From contig CALCJE010000225.1 of assembly GCA_937965665.1 (NCBI GenBank), forward strand, positions 1-6,418: DNA of 6,418 nt, written 5' to 3'. The position numbers and the translations under genes are program-made. Shown here one piece after another: positions 6,363-6,418 of the stretch. The stretch's first letter is position 1; each line of letters opens with the position of its first letter. Source of the stretch: an uncultured Bacteroidales bacterium. Its GTDB lineage: Bacteria; Bacteroidota; Bacteroidia; Bacteroidales; UBA4417. The notes under the pieces were generated by a model. That model had not been told where the DNA came from, did not search any database, and worked only from the letters and a program-made list of their open reading frames with translations.

Positions 6363-6418
6363 TTATTTCTTTCGGAGCGTATCCAATACCGTTTTATATT
6401 TTTCAATTGTGTTCTCTT
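6363..6418 (-). CDS. C-terminal end of an unidentified leftward gene (partial)
   Basis: On the minus strand one frame entering from the right edge stays open and ends with TAA at 6365-6363. It encodes 17 residues, ENTIEKYKTVLDTLRKK. The charged, helical and lysine-ending tail looks like a natural protein C-terminus. Of the other two minus-strand frames, one hits a stop within the first five codons and the other reads an unremarkable composition. The fragment is too short to name a family. The lgt promoter starts immediately after its stop. Confidence 0.55.
   Translation of the reverse strand, partial: ENTIEKYKTVLDTLRKK

Noticed and set aside
1..6418. A previously undescribed defence, mobile or biosynthetic system
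   Set aside because: All sizeable coding regions are housekeeping or widespread Bacteroidota families in normal contexts. There are no terminal inverted repeats, integrase or transposase frames, CRISPR-like repeats, or clustered unknown genes.

Overview
The window looks like ordinary chromosomal DNA from a member of the Bacteroidota, probably Bacteroidales-like. The grounds are the NusA and RimP sequence types, the large DUF2723/GT117 membrane protein typical of this phylum, and promoter boxes of the TAnnTTTG type (1693-1700 and 6332-6339, minus strand) in place of the proteobacterial -10. Start codons lack clear Shine-Dalgarno sequences, which also fits the phylum. Composition is moderate in GC within genes and strongly AT-rich between them. 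There is no sign of a mobile element, CRISPR array, phage or other transferred block.

Layout: (1) Positions 1-1700 read leftwards. A tRNA-Gln(UUG) gene (1596-1666) has its own promoter and is followed by a strong minus-strand terminator (1430-1449). Then come rimP (941-1387) and nusA (3' part missing, running off the left edge at position 1). (2) Positions 1667-2025 are a divergent intergenic region holding the tRNA promoter, a probable promoter for the rightward gene, and no convincing gene. (3) Positions 2026-5235 read rightwards and encode a 1069-residue multi-spanning GT-C-like glycosyltransferase of the DUF2723/TMEM260-like family (GT117). It ends in a textbook UUCG-loop terminator at 5262-5286. 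(4) Positions 5287-5522 lie between convergent genes and hold a second hairpin and the minus-strand terminator of the next gene. (5) Positions 5523-6311, minus strand, are lgt, the prolipoprotein diacylglyceryl transferase, with its own promoter at 6332-6362. (6) The right edge carries the last 17 codons of another leftward gene.

Functionally there are three independent units. The first is tRNA-Gln plus the ribosome maturation/transcription factor pair RimP-NusA. The second is a probable protein O-glycosylation enzyme of the inner membrane. The third is the first enzyme of lipoprotein maturation. I see no evidence for a new multi-gene system. The two items most worth a second look are the tRNA-terminator-rimP-nusA arrangement, which resembles the E. 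coli metY-rimP-nusA layout, and the GT117 protein, which carries candidate O-glycosylation sequons in its own predicted soluble parts.
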